Source: Phycisphaerales bacterium
GTDB lineage: Bacteria > Planctomycetota > Phycisphaerae > Phycisphaerales > UBA1924
NCBI GenBank assembly: GCA_028279375.1
Contig: JANQNW010000023.1
Span: forward strand, 148,322-212,321
DNA length: 64,000 bases
Direction of reading: 5' to 3'
Position numbers and translations under genes: made by a program. Shown in pieces: positions 1 through 10,479 of the stretch (its first letter is position 1; each line of letters opens with the position of its first letter). Below the pieces are notes generated by a model. It saw only the letters and a program-made list of their open reading frames with translations, searched no databases and was not told the DNA's origin.

Positions 1-2
1 AT

Positions 3-683
3 CCGGTCGATATCGACTGGCGACCGAATGGCGAGGAGTTCGCCATTGCGTTTGAGCGCGACGGACTTATCGCGCGCTTCAGCCTCATGCGCGACGGCGC
101 CGGGAGCAGAACGATCCGTCCCATCGGCTCACCTGTGGCGATTGCCCATCGCCCCGTCAATGTCACGTACTCCCAGTCTGGCGATCAGTTGCTCGTCGTG
201 GATGACGTCTGGAAGGACATGCCCGGCGTCATCGTGCACAGCGCCAGCGTGAGCCTGCTCAGCATTCGTGTGCCGCGCACGGAAGATCCGTGGGACGGCG
301 CCGAACTCATCCAGCGCTCATTCATCAGCGCGGCGCCAGACGCCGTCGCGCTCAGTCGCGACGGGCGGTTCCTCGCCGCGGTCACCGCGAATCATGACGA
401 TCTCGCGCTCGCCAACGACGAGCGTCGCACAGGCGGGAAACTCACGCTCATGAGTGTAAATTCGACCACCGGTGAGATCGCCACGATCGATGAGCAGCGC
501 ATCTGCTCGCTGCCGACCGATGTCGCCTTCGACGCGAAGTCCGCGCACCTGCTCATCACCGACGGCGAGCGCGATCAGATTCAGATCTGGCGCGTGGATC
601 GCAGAAATGGCAATATGCTCGAGTTCACGGGAAGGACGATCGGCTCCGGAGAGAATCCCGTCGCCGTCGCCGTGGCGCCGTAA
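3..683 (+). CDS. Beta-propeller (WD40/YVTN-like) protein, 3' part only
   Basis: The reading frame is open from the left edge of the window, so the true start lies outside. The visible 226 residues contain repeated blade-like units of the kind 'VALSRDGRFLAAVTAN', 'VAFDAKSAHLLITDGE' and 'PVAVAVAP', which resemble WD40/YVTN or lactonase-type propeller blades. The protein probably serves as a binding scaffold in the periplasm or at the surface, but no signal peptide can be seen because the N-terminus is missing. Its stop codon abuts the stop of the convergent CYTH gene, with no spacer. The family is inferred from blade rhythm only; substrate or partner is unknown. Confidence 0.72.
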   Translation, partial: PVDIDWRPNGEEFAIAFERDGLIARFSLMRDGAGSRTIRPIGSPVAIAHRPVNVTYSQSGDQLLVVDDVWKDMPGVIVHSASVSLLSIRVPRTEDPWDGAELIQRSFISAAPDAVALSRDGRFLAAVTANHDDLALANDERRTGGKLTLMSVNSTTGEIATIDEQRICSLPTDVAFDAKSAHLLITDGERDQIQIWRVDRRNGNMLEFTGRTIGSGENPVAVAVAP

Positions 684-1193
684 TCAGGCGGCGTCTTGCG
701 CGAGCAGGTCGCTGTAGCTGACAGCGATCAACTCGCCGAAGGTGGGCGCGAACTTCTGTCGAAGCTCCTGCACGATCTCATGGCAGCGCGCCACGTTCTG
801 CCGGCGCGTCACCATTGCCTCGAGTTCGAAGAAGTGACCCAGCCCGACGACCTCGTCAAGATGGATGCGCACCATCTTGTACATCCACAGCTCGCGACGC
901 TTGACGACCTCGACCCAGACCGGGAGCGGTCGCTCGCCGAAACGCGCCTTCGCCTCAGCCTCACTGTAGATGCGGAAGTGACTGATCTTCGCCCGCGCGA
1001 TGTCGTCGCGGTTGTAGAAGATCCACTCAGTCGGCTCGCCTCGGCACTCACGCTTCTTCAGACGACCATCCGGAATGCGGTAGTAGGTGTCCGTCTGCTC
1101 GAGCGTCGCGATATGAACAGCGCCCAGGTTGCGGCAGACAGCCGTCGCCAGCTCCGGGTCGCGCAATTCGCATTTGAACTCGACGTTCTGCAT
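684..1193 (-). CDS. CYTH-domain protein (CyaB/class IV adenylate cyclase-like)
   Basis: This is a 169-residue protein filling one CYTH domain. The N-terminus NVEFKCELRD is close to the E-x-K entry strand of CyaB-type CYTH proteins, and TDTYYRIPDGRLKKRE (about residues 34-49) matches the conserved D-x-Y-Y/F...GRLK-x-R-E block that binds triphosphate. Basic and acidic residues alternate along the strands, as expected for the tunnel that binds nucleotides or organic triphosphates with metal. Family members are adenylate cyclases, thiamine triphosphatases or inorganic triphosphatases; the sequence does not decide between these. It starts 36 bp after the ligA stop on the same strand, with a GAGG Shine-Dalgarno five bases before ATG, so cotranscription with ligA is likely. 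Confidence 0.85.
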   Translation of the reverse strand: MQNVEFKCELRDPELATAVCRNLGAVHIATLEQTDTYYRIPDGRLKKRECRGEPTEWIFYNRDDIARAKISHFRIYSEAEAKARFGERPLPVWVEVVKRRELWMYKMVRIHLDEVVGLGHFFELEAMVTRRQNVARCHEIVQELRQKFAPTFGELIAVSYSDLLAQDAA

Positions 1194-1229
1194 CGCCGCC
1201 TCGCTTATCGGCCAGAATCGGACCCCGGA

Positions 1230-3425
<2,196 letters not shown>

Positions 3426-3468
3426 TTAACCGCCCGGCGCCGGTCCAGCGCCGAGGTATGCTGGGGAC

Positions 3469-4347
3469 ATGAACGCAACCGCGTCCTCACGAGGCGCCAC
3501 CATCATCGACGGCGCCGCGCTCGCCGAGAAGTACAGGAACGAAGTCGCACAACGCGTCGCCGACCTCCGCGCACGTGATGTCGTTGTGCGTCTCGACGCG
3601 ATTCTCGCGAGCGCGTCGGGAAGCGCCGCTCGCCTCTACGCGGAAAACCAGGGCAAGGCCTGCGCAAAGGTCGGCATCGACTACCACCTGCACACGCTCC
3701 CGGAGGACGCCTCCTTCGACGACGTCGCCGGGCGCGTCCTTCTCCTCAACAACGATGACATCTCCAGCGCCATCATGGTGCACATGCCGCTTCCGGAGTC
3801 CATCGACCCCTACAGCGTGCAGCGACTCATTGATCCGGCCAAGGACGTCGAGGGCGTCAATCCCGCCAACATCGGCAACGTCGTCTACGGCAGATCCTCG
3901 CTCGTGCCTTGCACGGCCCTCGCCGCGATGACCATGATCGAATCGACCGGCGTCGAACTGAGGGGCGCCCGCTGCGTCGTCGTCGGCGCCTCGAACATCG
4001 TCGGCAAGCCGCTGGCCGTCCTGCTCATGCAGCGAGAGGCGACCGTCATCTCCTGCAACAAGTTCACGCAGGGAGTCCCCGAACTCGCACGCGAGGCGGA
4101 TGTCCTGATCGCCGCCGCCGGCGTGCCCGGGCTCATCACGAAGGACATGGTCAAGCCCGGCGCCGTGGTTGTGGATGTCGGCACGAATCGAGTTCGCGAC
4201 GACGCCGGCAAGGCCCGCACTGTTGGCGACGTGGACTTCGACGCCGTCAGCGAAGTCGCCGCTTGGATCTCGCCGGTGCCCGGAGGCGTCGGACCCATGA
4301 CCGTCGCCATGCTCCTGAGAAACGTCGTCGAGGCTGCGAATCGCTGA
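3469..4347 (+). CDS. folD: FolD-family methylenetetrahydrofolate dehydrogenase, cyclohydrolase residues altered
   Basis: The 292-residue protein matches FolD over its whole length: folate-binding N-domain, then an NAD(P) Rossmann domain with VVGASNIVGKPLA and the closing PVPGGVGPMTVAMLL. The family oxidises 5,10-methylene-THF and hydrolyses methenyl-THF to 10-formyl-THF. Three active-site positions differ from E. coli and human enzymes. The Y-x3-K lysine is Gln61 in YAENQGKAC, the conserved Gln of VQLPLP is His105 in VHMPLP, and the second Asp of KDVDG is Glu128 in KDVEG. From memory, monofunctional yeast Mtd1 also lacks this Lys and has KDVEG. Dehydrogenase activity is therefore expected, and cyclohydrolase activity is doubtful. 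The gene is single, with its own ATG. Confidence 0.93.
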   Translation: MNATASSRGATIIDGAALAEKYRNEVAQRVADLRARDVVVRLDAILASASGSAARLYAENQGKACAKVGIDYHLHTLPEDASFDDVAGRVLLLNNDDISSAIMVHMPLPESIDPYSVQRLIDPAKDVEGVNPANIGNVVYGRSSLVPCTALAAMTMIESTGVELRGARCVVVGASNIVGKPLAVLLMQREATVISCNKFTQGVPELAREADVLIAAAGVPGLITKDMVKPGAVVVDVGTNRVRDDAGKARTVGDVDFDAVSEVAAWISPVPGGVGPMTVAMLLRNVVEAANR

Positions 4348-4482
4348 TCAGGGGCATTCTCGTCCCTGCGACCGGCGTTCTGCCGATTGACTTACCATGG
4401 ACTCCGGTTTGACTCCCGGGCCCAGGCCCGCTTGAATCACCCGTCGCCGCATATGGTCGCGGCGTCTTCAGAAGGACGCTCA

Positions 4483-4764
4483 ATGCACACGCTCGCCCTC
4501 GGCATGCCAGGTGGCTGGGAATGGCTCATCATCGGCGCCATCGGTCTGCTCCTCTTCGGCAAGCGACTTCCCGAAGTCGGCCGAGCTCTCGGCCAGGGCA
4601 TCGTCGAGTTCAAGAAGGGCGTCAAGAGTGTCGAGACCGACATCGACGAGGCCTCCTCCAAGCCGGACAAGCCCGCCTCCGCCGAGCTCCCGGAATCCGA
4701 GAAATGGAGCGAGAGCGAACGCACGATCGCTCAGGGTGAACGCTCGCCCGACGCCTCCTCCTGA
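4483..4764 (+). CDS. tatA: Twin-arginine translocase subunit TatA/E
   Basis: The 93-residue product has the TatA plan: a short N-terminal membrane helix (WEWLIIGAIGLLLFG), the hinge FGKRLPEVGRALGQG, an amphipathic helix (IVEFKKGVKS) and a charged, disordered tail. TatA oligomers form the pathway by which folded proteins cross the inner membrane with TatC, which is not in this window. The start at 4483 is preferred over an upstream in-frame codon because GAAGGA at 4471 is correctly spaced and the helix then begins near residue 12. The last 34 bp overlap the convergent hypothetical gene. Confidence 0.92.
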   Translation: MHTLALGMPGGWEWLIIGAIGLLLFGKRLPEVGRALGQGIVEFKKGVKSVETDIDEASSKPDKPASAELPESEKWSESERTIAQGERSPDASS

Positions 4765-5348
4765 AGAGCCTCAGCGGAGTCCAGCAGTATTTCAGCACTC
4801 AGTGGATCCGGCGCCCCCAGCAGCGCCTGGCAGTTGTGCAGCAGTGTCTCTGCATAGAGCCGCGCCTCCGGCAGATCTTCGAGCCGCCACAGCCTGAGAA
4901 ACACATGCGTCGCCCAGGGCCGATTCGTCGCATTATCCGGCTGCGTGTTCGCAACGTGCCACCGGGCGCAACCCAGCGCACGACGCCTCCCCGCATCAGA
5001 CCCAAGCGATCGCGACACCCGATCAAGCGCATGCAGACCGGAGAGTTCCCGCTCCGTCCAGACCTCCAGCGCCACCGACTCATCAAATCGCACAAGCGGT
5101 GCAACGCTGTCGTCCTCACTCGATGACAGAACTTCTTCGAGCGTGTGCGCCGCCTTCCCCTGCGCAAGGCCAAGCCAGAGACGCTCGTCGATCCCAGTGA
5201 CGTCTCCGACGTCGCTCTCGGACGTCAGCTTCCTGCGCCATGCGGCGAACGCCCTGCAGGGACGCCATGTCTCATCATCAGCGCCAGCCGAGCGCCCTGC
5301 GACACTTCTCAGGTGATCAGCCCATAAACCGGGATCATGTGCACTCAT
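4731..5348 (-). CDS. Hypothetical cytoplasmic protein
   Basis: A 205-residue product of unknown function. It has no signal peptide or membrane segment and is rich in Trp, Arg, Glu and Leu. The C-terminal half (RPWATHVFLRLWRLEDLPEARLYAETLLHNCQALLG, given here only as its span, about residues 140-175) looks helical, like a TPR-type solenoid unit. ATG at 5348 is preferred because GGA sits upstream at suitable distance; an in-frame ATG at 5426 would add 26 residues but would run into the divergent gene. It is convergent with tatA, overlapping its 3' end by 34 bp. Codon use is like its neighbours, which supports a real gene. Confidence 0.6.
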   Translation of the reverse strand: MSAHDPGLWADHLRSVAGRSAGADDETWRPCRAFAAWRRKLTSESDVGDVTGIDERLWLGLAQGKAAHTLEEVLSSSEDDSVAPLVRFDESVALEVWTERELSGLHALDRVSRSLGSDAGRRRALGCARWHVANTQPDNATNRPWATHVFLRLWRLEDLPEARLYAETLLHNCQALLGAPDPLSAEILLDSAEALQEEASGERSP

Positions 5349-5424
5349 CGTTTTTCCATTATCGGGAGAGCGCGGCGCATCAACAACGGCCTTGCATTCC
5401 GTTTGGACGTGATATTCTGATTGC

Positions 5425-5781
5425 ATGAGCTTTCCGGGTCAGGTCGTTCCGGACAGGTACACACGAAAAGTGTGTCCCTGCTGTGGGTACGACGGCACAG
5501 AGCTCCAGTCCGATCTGTCGCCGCAGATCTACAGCTGCCCCTCGTGCCACTCAGACCTCTACGCCCGACCGGCGCGAAGCTATGCGGAGATGGAAGGTCT
5601 GTTCGACGATCGCCGTTCGATCACGATCGATCGCCTCTCGCGTCTCCTTCAAACGACGCCCGAAACGCCGAGCCAGCCGCAGAAACGCCTCACAAGAGGC
5701 CTTGCTCTCTGCATGGCCACCGTCTGCATGAGCACCGCGATGATGACGCTGCTCATTGCCTTCGTGCTCGGGCGCATCTAG
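5425..5781 (+). CDS. Zinc-ribbon protein with C-terminal membrane helix
   Basis: A 118-residue protein with a four-cysteine ribbon at the N-terminus (CPCCGYDG ... CPSCHSDLY, about residues 17-46), a polar linker, and one hydrophobic segment at the C-terminus (about 93-115, LCMATVCMSTAMMTLLIAF). This arrangement predicts a tail-anchored cytoplasmic zinc ribbon. I do not recognise a named family. It diverges from the hypothetical gene at 5348; the 76-bp gap must contain both promoters. Confidence 0.7.
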   Translation: MSFPGQVVPDRYTRKVCPCCGYDGTELQSDLSPQIYSCPSCHSDLYARPARSYAEMEGLFDDRRSITIDRLSRLLQTTPETPSQPQKRLTRGLALCMATVCMSTAMMTLLIAFVLGRI

Positions 5782-5899
5782 AGCCCGACCGCCATCGCCA
5801 ACCATCTTGGTGCCTCGGGCTCAGGCCCCCTATGCTGTCCCCCCGCGAGATCGCCTTCACGTGGAACCGAAGGCGGCTCCGTCGATCGAAGGGACACCA

Positions 5900-7324
5900 A
5901 TGTCAGTTGAATCCGTTGTCGCTCACCTCAAGGAGCGTGAGCAGGACGCCGTCGGGCGTCTGGTCGAGTGGCTGAGCATCCCGAGCATCGGAACCGATCC
6001 CGAGTTCAACGCAGAGACGCGCCGCGCCGCAGAATGGGCGCGCGATCGCCTCCGCGAGATCGGTGTCGATTCCGAGCTCCACGAGACTGGCAGCGCGGCA
6101 AAACCCGGCCATCCAATCGTCTGGGCACACCATCCCGGTCCGGATTCCTACGACGGCCCGCACGTGCTCTTCTATGGCCACTACGACGTGCAGCCGCCTG
6201 ATCCGATCGAACTCTGGGAGAGTCCGCCATTCGAGCCCGCGCTGCACCCGGCAATTCCCGACGGCCCTGGTGAACGCGTCGTCGCGCGCGGCGCCGTCGA
6301 TGACAAGGGACAGGTCGCGACGTTCCTTGAAGCGCTCCGCGCATGGAAGGAAGCGCACGGCGAAGTCCCGTTCAAGGTCTCCATCCTCATCGAAGGCGAA
6401 GAAGAGTCCGGCAGCGCCAACCTGACGCAGTACCTCCACGACAACGCCGACACGCTCAGGCAGGCGGACTTCTGCCTCATCTCAGACACCGGCATGCTCG
6501 GACGCGGCAAACCCGCCATCACCTACGGCGTGCGCGGCCTCGTCTACACCGAAGTCATTCTGCACGCAGCTGATCAGGATCTGCACTCCGGTCTCTGGGG
6601 AGGCCGTTGCCCCAATCCGATCAGCGAACTCACAAGGGTTCTGAGCCGCCTCTGGGACGAGGATCGGCGCGTCACACTCCCAGGTTTCTACGACGGTGTC
6701 GGTCAACTGCCGCAGACGCAGCGCGACGCCTGGAACAACCTTGGAATTGACTCCCTCGCATCGCTCGCTGAGATCGGTCTCGGTCCGGAAGCCAACGTCG
6801 GGGAGGACGGATTCTCCGCTGTCGAGCGCGAATGGGCGCGACCGACCTGCGATGTCAACGGCATCTGGGGCGGCTACCAGGGCGCCGGCGCCAAGACGGT
6901 CATTCCCGCGTACGCCGGCGCCAAGGTCAGCTTCCGCCTTGTGGACGATCAGGATCCGGCCGTCATCGTCGAGACGTTCCGCAGGTGGCTCGACGAGCAC
7001 ACGCCGCCGGGTTGCCGCTGGGAATTCCACGACCACTCCGGAGGCCCGCCCGCCACCGCCGACATCAATGCCCGCTACGTCCAGTCCGCCCTGCGCGCGC
7101 TCAAGCTCGCCGGCGGCGTCGAGCCCGCGCTTATTAAGAGCGGAGGCTCGATCCCGGTCGTCGGCCTGCTCAAGTCGATTCTCGATCTCGACACGGTGCT
7201 CATGGGCTTCGGCCTCGAGGACGACCGCGTCCATTCGCCGAACGAGAAGTTCGAACTCGACTGCTTCCGCCTGGGCATGAACTCCCACGCGCGCCTCATT
7301 GCGGAATTCGCGGGCCTCGAGTGA
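5900..7324 (+). CDS. M20-family metallopeptidase (dipeptidase/ArgE-DapE type)
   Basis: The 474-residue enzyme belongs to the M20 dinuclear zinc peptidases, close to the CNDP/carnosinase-like dipeptidases. Metal ligands and catalytic residues are all present: H94-x-D96 in GHYDVQPP, bridging D134 in GAVDDKGQ, E168/E169 in EGEEESGS, D196 in ISDTG, and the last His in VHSPNEKFEL. An inserted dimerisation lid follows HSGLWGG. Start at 5900 is chosen over further upstream codons because the M20 domain begins directly after it. There is no signal peptide, so it should act in the cytoplasm on dipeptides or N-acyl amino acids. It ends 3 bp from the convergent trpC stop. Confidence 0.93.
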   Translation: MSVESVVAHLKEREQDAVGRLVEWLSIPSIGTDPEFNAETRRAAEWARDRLREIGVDSELHETGSAAKPGHPIVWAHHPGPDSYDGPHVLFYGHYDVQPPDPIELWESPPFEPALHPAIPDGPGERVVARGAVDDKGQVATFLEALRAWKEAHGEVPFKVSILIEGEEESGSANLTQYLHDNADTLRQADFCLISDTGMLGRGKPAITYGVRGLVYTEVILHAADQDLHSGLWGGRCPNPISELTRVLSRLWDEDRRVTLPGFYDGVGQLPQTQRDAWNNLGIDSLASLAEIGLGPEANVGEDGFSAVEREWARPTCDVNGIWGGYQGAGAKTVIPAYAGAKVSFRLVDDQDPAVIVETFRRWLDEHTPPGCRWEFHDHSGGPPATADINARYVQSALRALKLAGGVEPALIKSGGSIPVVGLLKSILDLDTVLMGFGLEDDRVHSPNEKFELDCFRLGMNSHARLIAEFAGLE

Positions 7325-7327
7325 CCG

Positions 7328-8197
7328 CTACTTCGGCTCGTGATTGAGCAGTCGCGCGAGCGCCGCGCCCGGATCTTCCTCGCGCATCAGCGACTCACCC
7401 ACCAGCACCGTGCGCACGTCGCTTGAGCGAAGACGCTCGAGATCCTCGTATTCGCGAATCCCCGATTCGCTCACGAGAATCCGCGGGTCGTCCACGAAGT
7501 CGACGAGACGCAGCGTGTGATTGATGTCCGTCGTCATCGTCGAGAGATCGCGATTGTTGATCCCCAGCAGCATGTAACTGCGCGCCGGAAAACTCACGTG
7601 CGGGCGCACCTTCAGCAGACTCTCCATCGAGTGCGCCTCGACGAGCGCCGTCAGTTGCAGCTCGCGCGAAAGAATCAGCAGATCGACCAGCAGACTCTCA
7701 TTCAGGCACTCGGCGATGAGCAGCACGGCGTCGGCGCCAGCTGCCCGCGACTCCCACACCTGCCACGGGTGAATGATGAAGTCCTTGCGAAGCACCGGCA
7801 GCGACACCTCATCGCGAATCGCGTGGATGTACTCGAGCTTGCCGCCGAAGTACCGCTCATCCGTCAGGCATGAGATCGCCGCGGCGCCATTCGCCTCGTA
7901 GCGCTTCGCGATCGGGACCGGATCGAAGGCGCCGTCATACTCCGGGCGGATCAACCCCGCCGAAGGACTCCGCCGCTTGATCTCCGCGATCACGCTCGTG
8001 TGATGCCCATGCTCATGGCGCGTGACGGCGCTGAAGAAGTTCCGGGGCCGCCCCAATTCCTCGATCCGCTCCTTGAACTCGTCGATCGAGGTCTCCGCGC
8101 GCCGCGACTCGACTTCCTCGCGCTTGTGCGCGATGATCTCGTCGAGTGTGGCCATCGGTTGGCCGCCGTCGCCGGTATGGTCAGCGGGAGTGTTCAT
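7328..8197 (-). CDS. trpC: Indole-3-glycerol-phosphate synthase TrpC
   Basis: A (beta/alpha)8 enzyme of tryptophan synthesis that closes CdRP to indole-3-glycerol phosphate. Signature segments are VIAEIKRRSPSAG (catalytic Lys), VLRKDFI, LLGINNRDL and VSESGI. Length is 289 residues from ATG 8197, or 275 from ATG 8155, where homology starts (ATLDEIIAHKREEV); neither has a clear Shine-Dalgarno. The gene stands apart from other trp synthesis genes; trpS is nearby but not cotranscribed. Its 8197 start overlaps the start of the divergent CPBP gene in one CATG. Confidence 0.95.
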   Translation of the reverse strand: MNTPADHTGDGGQPMATLDEIIAHKREEVESRRAETSIDEFKERIEELGRPRNFFSAVTRHEHGHHTSVIAEIKRRSPSAGLIRPEYDGAFDPVPIAKRYEANGAAAISCLTDERYFGGKLEYIHAIRDEVSLPVLRKDFIIHPWQVWESRAAGADAVLLIAECLNESLLVDLLILSRELQLTALVEAHSMESLLKVRPHVSFPARSYMLLGINNRDLSTMTTDINHTLRLVDFVDDPRILVSESGIREYEDLERLRSSDVRTVLVGESLMREEDPGAALARLLNHEPK

Positions 8198-9176
8198 GCG
8201 GGGTCTCGAACCGATATCGGCTGCGCTGCACGCCGGCGCTGCGACAATCCCGGCGCGGTCGGACGTTCTAGCAGCAACGCCCGCCGCTGGCGAGCCCTCC
8301 GGCGTCGCAAACCAGCCTTTCGACCCCGTCGACTTCGTCCTGCCCCTCTTCCTCGTCCTCGCCGCCGTCACCTGCCTCATGACCCTCTGGCGACGCGGCG
8401 TCCTCGCCCGGAAGCTCGATCCCACCCCGCGCCGCGACGTCTCCTCTCTCGAGTGGCCCGGCTGGCTCGCCGCCGGACTCGTCATCTATCTCACGCCAGG
8501 CCTCGTCGGCGCCGTCGTCCAGTCATTCGTCGAGACGCAGAACGCCGGCGCCGATCCCCTCCGCCTGATCACCTTCCACCTCATCGGCGACGTCGTCGCC
8601 ATCGCGATCCTCATCGCCATGGCCATCTTCATGAAGGGCGCCCTCGCCCGCGCCGGCTTCGTGATGAATCACAAGGACCTCCTCCGGGCGCTCGGCGCCT
8701 TCCTCCTCATCTACCCGATCGTCTGGCTCACGCAGTTCATCTCCCACCTCGCGGCACGCGCCATCAGCCTCCTCACCGACTCCGAAAGCCCCGAGCAGGT
8801 CGCCCATGACACGCTCCGCCTCCTCGTCGATTCCGACAAGGACATCTGGTGGTGGGGGACCATCGTCACCGTCACGATCGGCGCTCCCGTCATCGAAGAA
8901 GTCGTCTACCGAGGATTCCTCCAGACCGCATTCGTGCGCGTCTTCGGCGTCTCCTGGATGGCGATCCTTCTCACCAGCGCCATCTTCGCCGGCGCGCACA
9001 TGACCGCCGCAGAGCCCCACGCGCTCATCGGGCTCTTCGTCCTCTCCGTTGCGCTCGGCATCGCCTTTGAGCGCACTGGCAGGCTCGGCGTCGTCATCGG
9101 TGTCCACGCCATCTTCAACATCTGGAACATCATCATGGCGCTCACCTGGGGCGACCCCGGGCTCGCCTCCATGTGA
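8196..9176 (+). CDS. CPBP-family intramembrane glutamic endopeptidase
   Basis: A 326-residue polytopic protein with about eight hydrophobic segments. The CPBP (CAAX protease/bacteriocin-processing, Abi) motifs are visible: motif 1 EEVVYRGFL, motif 2 around FAGAHM, and the late GVHAIFNIWN. The paired Glu and the two His motifs form the intramembrane active site in this family. The first helix starts near residue 50, after a small-residue leader, and no ATG lies between 8196 and that helix. The start therefore has to be at or before 8196, inside the trpC-side leader. Substrate is unknown; homologues process prenylated or secreted peptides or mediate immunity to bacteriocins. Confidence 0.88.
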   Translation: MRGLEPISAALHAGAATIPARSDVLAATPAAGEPSGVANQPFDPVDFVLPLFLVLAAVTCLMTLWRRGVLARKLDPTPRRDVSSLEWPGWLAAGLVIYLTPGLVGAVVQSFVETQNAGADPLRLITFHLIGDVVAIAILIAMAIFMKGALARAGFVMNHKDLLRALGAFLLIYPIVWLTQFISHLAARAISLLTDSESPEQVAHDTLRLLVDSDKDIWWWGTIVTVTIGAPVIEEVVYRGFLQTAFVRVFGVSWMAILLTSAIFAGAHMTAAEPHALIGLFVLSVALGIAFERTGRLGVVIGVHAIFNIWNIIMALTWGDPGLASM

Positions 9177-9210
9177 CGAGCAGGGGGGACCCCGCTAGCC
9201 TGTGCCGCCT

Positions 9211-10299
9211 ATGAGTGACTCAGCAACCGCAACCCGTCCGCGCGTCCTCACCGGAGACACGCCCACCGGCCGCCTCCACCTGGGTCACTGGGTCGGCAGC
9301 ATCGAGAATCGCCTGGAGCTGCAGGAAGACCACGACTGCTTCTTCCTCCTCGCCAATATGCACGCCTTCACCACGCGATCCGAGGACGCCGACGAAATCC
9401 GCGCCGACACCCTCGAGATCGTCCGCGACTGGCTCGCCGCAGGCATCGATCCCAACCGTTCCTGCGTCGTTCTCCAGACCGAAGTCCCCGCCATCGCCGA
9501 GCTCACGTGGTTCTTCGCGATGCTCGTGCCCTTCAATCGCGTCATGCGCAATCCCACGCTCAAGACGGAGATCGACTCCAAGGGCCTGGGCGACAAGTAC
9601 TCCTTCGGCTTCCCCATGTACGCCGTCGGCCAGTGCGCCGACATCCTCGCCTTCCGCCCCGTCTACGTGCCCGTCGGCGAGGACCAGGTCGCGCACATCG
9701 AGATGTGCCGCGAGATCGCGCGCAAGTTCAACCAGGTCTTCTGCGGCGTCGATCCCAAGACCGAAGACGAAGACTACGAAGCCGCCGGCGGCGTATTCCC
9801 CATCCCACAGGCCAAGGTCGGACGCGTCGCGCGCCTCGTCGGCTGCGACGGCAAGCAGAAGATGAGCAAGTCACTCAACAACGCCATCTTCCTCTCCGAC
9901 ACGCCCAAGCAGGTCAAGAAGAAGATGGGCAAGATCTACACCGGCCGACAGTCCCCCGATGAGCCCGGCGTGATCGAAGGCAATCCGCTCTTCCAGTATG
10001 TGGACGCCTTTATTCACGACGAAGAGCGCGTCGCCGAACTCAAGCGCCGCTACGAAGCCGGCGACAACCTCGGCGACGGCCACGTTAAGGTCGAAGTCGC
10101 CGACGCCATCAACGAACTTCTCGAGCCCATGCGCCAGCGCCGCGCCGAATACGAAGGCCCCGACGGCGACGACCTCGTCATCGACATCATCCGCGAGGGC
10201 ACGAAGCGGGCGAACGACCTCGCCGAGGAGACCCTCTGGAAGGCGAAGGAGGCAATGCATCTGGACTTCTTCCCGCGCGATCTGGGCCTCGGAAGCTGA
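9211..10299 (+). CDS. trpS: Tryptophanyl-tRNA synthetase
   Basis: A class Ic aminoacyl-tRNA synthetase of 362 residues that charges tRNA-Trp. The HIGH equivalent is TGRLHLGHWVGS near residue 17, and the KMSKS loop is KQKMSKSLNN near residue 220. The C-terminal helical anticodon-binding part is complete. ATG 9211 is preferred to an in-frame GTG nine bases upstream, since HIGH then lies at the usual distance. It is followed 14 bp later by the start of a promoter for tRNA-Ile. Confidence 0.97.
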   Translation: MSDSATATRPRVLTGDTPTGRLHLGHWVGSIENRLELQEDHDCFFLLANMHAFTTRSEDADEIRADTLEIVRDWLAAGIDPNRSCVVLQTEVPAIAELTWFFAMLVPFNRVMRNPTLKTEIDSKGLGDKYSFGFPMYAVGQCADILAFRPVYVPVGEDQVAHIEMCREIARKFNQVFCGVDPKTEDEDYEAAGGVFPIPQAKVGRVARLVGCDGKQKMSKSLNNAIFLSDTPKQVKKKMGKIYTGRQSPDEPGVIEGNPLFQYVDAFIHDEERVAELKRRYEAGDNLGDGHVKVEVADAINELLEPMRQRRAEYEGPDGDDLVIDIIREGTKRANDLAEETLWKAKEAMHLDFFPRDLGLGS

Positions 10300-10313
10300 C
10301 ACCGCCGGATGCG

Positions 10314-10342
10314 TTGACGAACGATGGCCCCGGGCCTAACCT
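10314..10342 (+). promoter_or_regulatory. Predicted sigma-70 promoter of tRNA-Ile
   Basis: TTGACG and TAACCT are separated by exactly 17 bases. The tRNA begins 21 bases after the -10 element, giving a short 5' leader for RNase P. The -35 matches consensus at five of six positions, the -10 at four. Confidence 0.5.
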
Positions 10343-10362
10343 GCCCGGCCAGTCAGAAAAGC

Positions 10363-10436
<74 letters not shown>

Positions 10437-10445
10437 TTGATGAAG

Positions 10446-10473
10446 CCCCTCGCGATTTCGCGGGGGGTGTTTT
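10446..10473 (+). terminator. Rho-independent terminator after tRNA-Ile
   Basis: CCCCTCGCGA and TCGCGGGGGG can pair across a two-base turn, followed by GTGTTTT. It ends the tRNA transcript. The stop codon of the convergent gene lies just beyond, at 10480. Confidence 0.7.
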
Positions 10474-10479
10474 CGTGCG

